The position numbers and the translations under genes were made by a program. Shown here piece by piece: positions 61,749-64,000 of a stretch of DNA of 64,000 bases. Each line of letters opens with the position of its first letter. Within the stretch, counting starts at the first letter, position 1. The notes beneath the pieces are model-generated. The model ran no database searches and was not told the DNA's origin. It saw nothing but the letters and a program-made list of their open reading frames with translations. The DNA is from Christiangramia bathymodioli (lineage in GTDB: Bacteria; Bacteroidota; Bacteroidia; Flavobacteriales; Flavobacteriaceae): NCBI GenBank assembly GCA_009735695.1, contig SRSL01000007.1, positions 79,786 to 143,785 of the forward strand, written 5' to 3'.

Positions 61749-62297
61749 ATGAAAAATAAAGCTTTTAACTTGAGTTTGATCTTTTGCAGCCTGATGGTCC
61801 TATTTTCCTGTAAGGAGGCCAAGGAAAACCAGTCAGTAGAGATTAACACTCCGCAGGAGGTGAAAAAGGCAGAAAAAAGAACACCTGATGTAGCAGACCA
61901 GGGATTTATTGACGGGATGACCGGCAAGGTATGGCACAATTACCTGGAAATAAAAATGGCCCTTACCCGTGGAGATAGTAAAAAGGCCGGGGATGTGGCC
62001 GCCGGGATGGCCGATTCATTCTCACAGGAGAGAGCAGAAATGAAGAAGCTCGCCCAGCAAATGTCTGAAACCGATGATATTGAAAAGCAACGCGAGTTAT
62101 TTGCCGCTTTTACTGAAAAAGCCGGGCCTATGTTCGAAGAAACTCTTAACAAGGGGACTATCTACAAGAAATTCTGCCCGATGGCCTTCAATAACAAGGG
62201 AGCCTACTGGTATGCAGATGTAGCGGAAATCACCAACCCTTACTTTGGAGATAAGATGCTCGATTGCGGGAAAGTAGAAAAGACCATTAAAAAATAA
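61749..62297 (+). CDS. DUF3347 lipoprotein, putative copper-binding
   Basis: The ATG at 61749 gives a lipoprotein signal ending VLFSC (Cys21). The preceding TTG at 61740 is less likely. The 182-residue protein carries a DUF3347 domain (about 50-180) with KFCPMAFNNKGAYWYADVAE and NPYFGDKMLDCGKVEKT, the same pattern as the C-terminus of the adaptor (CPMA, NN-GA-W, NPY-G, ML-CG-V). The Met/Cys residues are candidate metal ligands. As a lipid-anchored form it may shuttle or store copper next to the efflux pump. DUF3347 is not understood. Confidence 0.85.
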   Translation: MKNKAFNLSLIFCSLMVLFSCKEAKENQSVEINTPQEVKKAEKRTPDVADQGFIDGMTGKVWHNYLEIKMALTRGDSKKAGDVAAGMADSFSQERAEMKKLAQQMSETDDIEKQRELFAAFTEKAGPMFEETLNKGTIYKKFCPMAFNNKGAYWYADVAEITNPYFGDKMLDCGKVEKTIKK

Positions 62298-62326
62298 ACA
62301 ACCTAATACCAACTAAAACTTTAAAA

Positions 62327-62815
62327 ATGGATTCTAAAGAACACAAGCAAAACAACGGGGGACATTATGGTAAATTCTTCGGGATGCTGGGCTTATCTTT
62401 TATTGCCATGTATATTACCATGTACCTCAACACCTATGAATTTGACCATGTTTACTTCAGCCTTACGCGATTTTACATGACCTGCCTGGGGATTGCAGCC
62501 ATGGCAGTGATTATGCTGTCGTTTATGCTGGGTATGTATAAGAACCGTAAAAAGAATATCGCCATTTACGTGGGTAGCCTTGTTCTGTTTTTAACTGCCC
62601 TTGGACTGGTAAGAGCGCAGGGCCCTATCATTGGAGATGTATTATATATGAAAGCCATGATCCCTCACCATTCCATTGCCATTCTTACTAGTAAGAGAGC
62701 CGATATCAAAGATCCGGAAACCAAAAAACTGGCCGAGGAGATCATAGAAGCTCAGAAAAGAGAGATCGCCCAGATGAAGAAAATAATCTACAGGCTGGAA
62801 AACGAACAAAACTAA
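62327..62815 (+). CDS. DUF305 domain membrane protein
   Basis: A 162-residue protein with three membrane helices (about 15-35, 45-68, 78-98) and a C-terminal soluble part (about 103-162: DVLYMKAMIPHHSIAILTSKRADIKDPETKKLAEEIIEAQKREIAQMKKII). The MIPHHSIAI and later Lys/Glu-rich helix fit the DUF305 (ferritin-like) family. The His-His pair and Met residues are potential copper ligands, and DUF305 proteins often occur beside copper genes. It lies 29 bases after the DUF3347 gene and ahead of a terminator at 62821-62856. Confidence 0.85.
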   Translation: MDSKEHKQNNGGHYGKFFGMLGLSFIAMYITMYLNTYEFDHVYFSLTRFYMTCLGIAAMAVIMLSFMLGMYKNRKKNIAIYVGSLVLFLTALGLVRAQGPIIGDVLYMKAMIPHHSIAILTSKRADIKDPETKKLAEEIIEAQKREIAQMKKIIYRLENEQN

Positions 62816-62820
62816 ATACC

Positions 62821-62856
62821 AAGACCGAAGCTATATCAGATTCGGTCTTTTTTTTG
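62821..62856 (+). terminator. intrinsic terminator after the DUF305 gene
   Basis: AAGACCGAA and TTCGGTCTT form a 9-bp stem with a loop of about 11 bases, followed by eight T residues. It ends the transcript of the DUF3347-DUF305 pair, so the oxidase may have its own promoter in the short gap, or be read through at low level. Confidence 0.8.
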
Positions 62857-62883
62857 ACCCTATATTAATTGAAACCCAATACA

Positions 62884-64000
62884 ATGAAAGAAATAATGAA
62901 AGGTATGATATTTTGGGTGCTGTGCATGGGTGCGGTTGCCATTGGAAACAGCCAGGAGCGGGAAGCGTCGGTCGAAGGCAATGTGAATAACTGGCCGGTG
63001 CACGAATATCATATCACCATAGATGAAGAAATGGTCAACAAGACCGGCGACGGGGTGATGGGCATGACCATTAACGGGCAGATCCCCGGGCCTGTTCTGG
63101 AATTTACCGAAGGCGAATATGCCAGGATACATGTGACCAATAATATGGATGTGGAAACTTCAGTTCACTGGCATGGTCTTCTGCTTCCAAATTTTTACGA
63201 TGGGGTTCCCTATTTATCTACTCCGCCCATTCTTCCGGGAAAAACCCTAACTTATGAATTCTCCCTGAAACAGTCAGGTACTTACTGGTATCATTCCCAC
63301 ACAGGCTTACAGGAGCAAAGAGGAGTGTATGGGGCTATACAGATCAATCCGCGTGAAAATGAGAAGGACTTCGAATATGATCACGACCTGGTGCTTACCC
63401 TTTCAGACTGGATGGATGAGAAACCACATAAACAGCTAAAGAACCTGAAACGAGGGAACGAATGGTATCTTATCAAAAAAGGACAGATCCAGAGTTTGAA
63501 CAAGATACTTCGAAAGAATGCCCTGGGCGCTAAATTGAAGATGAGTTGGCAGCGGATGCCAGACATGGCGATCTCAGACAACTATCACGACCTGTTCCTG
63601 GTAAACGGGAAACCTAAACAGGAATATCCGCAATTCAAACCCGGCGAAAAAGTTAGGCTGAGGTTCGTGAATGCCTCTGCCGCCACTTACTTCTGGCTCA
63701 CCTTTGGCGGGGAAGATCCTACGTTAATTTCCGCAGATGGGCTCAACGTGGTGCCGATTAAAAAGAACAAAACCCTTATTGCGGTAGCAGAGACCTATGA
63801 TTTCCTGGTCACCATTCCCGAAAGTGGAAAACTGGAAATTCGTGCTACCGCGCAGGATGGATCGGGAGAATCTGTGACCTACCTTGGTGAAGGACCGGTG
63901 ATCCCGGCTCCGGAAGTGCCCGAACCCGACCTAATCGAGATGATGAAGCAAATGATGTCCATGGACATGAAAATGGGTGCACCTGCTACCAAATTCAATC
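62884..64000 (+). CDS. multicopper oxidase, 3' truncated by window edge
   Basis: The open frame from ATG 62884 continues to the window end (372 full codons). A signal peptide (about 1-23, IFWVLCMGAVAIGNSQ) precedes cupredoxin domain 1 with copper motifs HWHGLLLP (His95, His97) and WYHSHTGLQEQRG (His137, His139). Domain 2 (about 205-330) follows, and at the end a Met-rich stretch (MMKQMMSMDMKMG) begins. The third domain, with the remaining type 1 and trinuclear copper ligands, lies beyond the window. It is of the CopA/CueO type and would oxidise Cu(I) to Cu(II) in the periplasm, complementing the efflux pump. In-frame ATGs at 62896 and 62905 are alternative starts. Confidence 0.9.
   Translation, partial: MKEIMKGMIFWVLCMGAVAIGNSQEREASVEGNVNNWPVHEYHITIDEEMVNKTGDGVMGMTINGQIPGPVLEFTEGEYARIHVTNNMDVETSVHWHGLLLPNFYDGVPYLSTPPILPGKTLTYEFSLKQSGTYWYHSHTGLQEQRGVYGAIQINPRENEKDFEYDHDLVLTLSDWMDEKPHKQLKNLKRGNEWYLIKKGQIQSLNKILRKNALGAKLKMSWQRMPDMAISDNYHDLFLVNGKPKQEYPQFKPGEKVRLRFVNASAATYFWLTFGGEDPTLISADGLNVVPIKKNKTLIAVAETYDFLVTIPESGKLEIRATAQDGSGESVTYLGEGPVIPAPEVPEPDLIEMMKQMMSMDMKMGAPATKFN

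Overview
The window looks like a chromosomal segment of a Bacteroidota bacterium of the family Flavobacteriaceae, probably a marine type close to Gramella/Christiangramia or Salegentibacter. The genus is an inference. The family is supported by an XrtF exosortase with its XrtF-associated membrane partner, a GYDIA-family GHMP kinase beside a class II HMG-CoA reductase, OMP_b-brl_3-type outer membrane barrels, DUF6503, DUF2911 and HYC_CC_PP proteins, a purH-mreBCD-mrdA-rodA block, and -7 promoter boxes of the Bacteroidota form TAnnTTTG. There is no rRNA, no intact insertion sequence, no prophage and no CRISPR array. One tRNA gene (Phe) is present.

Layout. 1-12 kb: the end of a carboxypeptidase-regulatory-like protein, a VOC protein, a SulP transporter, the GTPases era and der, a large outer membrane beta-barrel, nhaA, a small membrane protein, an FG-GAP/VCBS protein and tRNA-Phe with a decayed copy of its 3' end. 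12-20 kb: a colinear run of coaX, a beta-barrel, a TPR protein, an LptC-like lipoprotein, a small membrane protein, a CNNM/CorC protein and a membrane-anchored PpiD/SurA-like foldase. This set suggests envelope biogenesis. 20-31 kb: mevalonate genes, a DPP-IV peptidase with a POT peptide transporter (together a peptide-use pair), a thioredoxin-like protein, ComEC, an NlpC/P60 lipoprotein, lpxB and surE. 31-41 kb: an S41 tail-specific protease, then on the minus strand the elongasome operon mreB-mreC-mreD-mrdA-rodA preceded by purH.

41-52 kb is accessory in flavour: a DUF6503 lipoprotein, a MacB-type permease, a serine hydrolase with a frameshifted C-terminus, and a dinB/dnaE translesion-polymerase pair separated by a toxin-antitoxin module whose ParE-like toxin has an in-frame stop. 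After these come a GAF/fRMsr protein, the XrtF exosortase pair and an NmrA-like reductase.

52.3-64 kb is a single-strand copper/heavy-metal island: a Cys-rich HYC_CC_PP protein, an HME-RND pump (CusA-like) with extra membrane helices, a TolC-family protein, a CusB-like adaptor with a metal-binding N-terminus and a DUF3347 C-terminus, an NTF2-like lipoprotein, a DUF2911 protein, a small HMA-AraC fusion regulator, a second DUF3347 lipoprotein, a DUF305 membrane protein and a multicopper oxidase that runs off the right edge. The HMA-AraC fusion, the DUF3347 domain found in two settings, and the dyad-rich 347-base gap behind the regulator are the best candidates for little-described biology. I did not find a clearly new multi-gene defence or mobile system.
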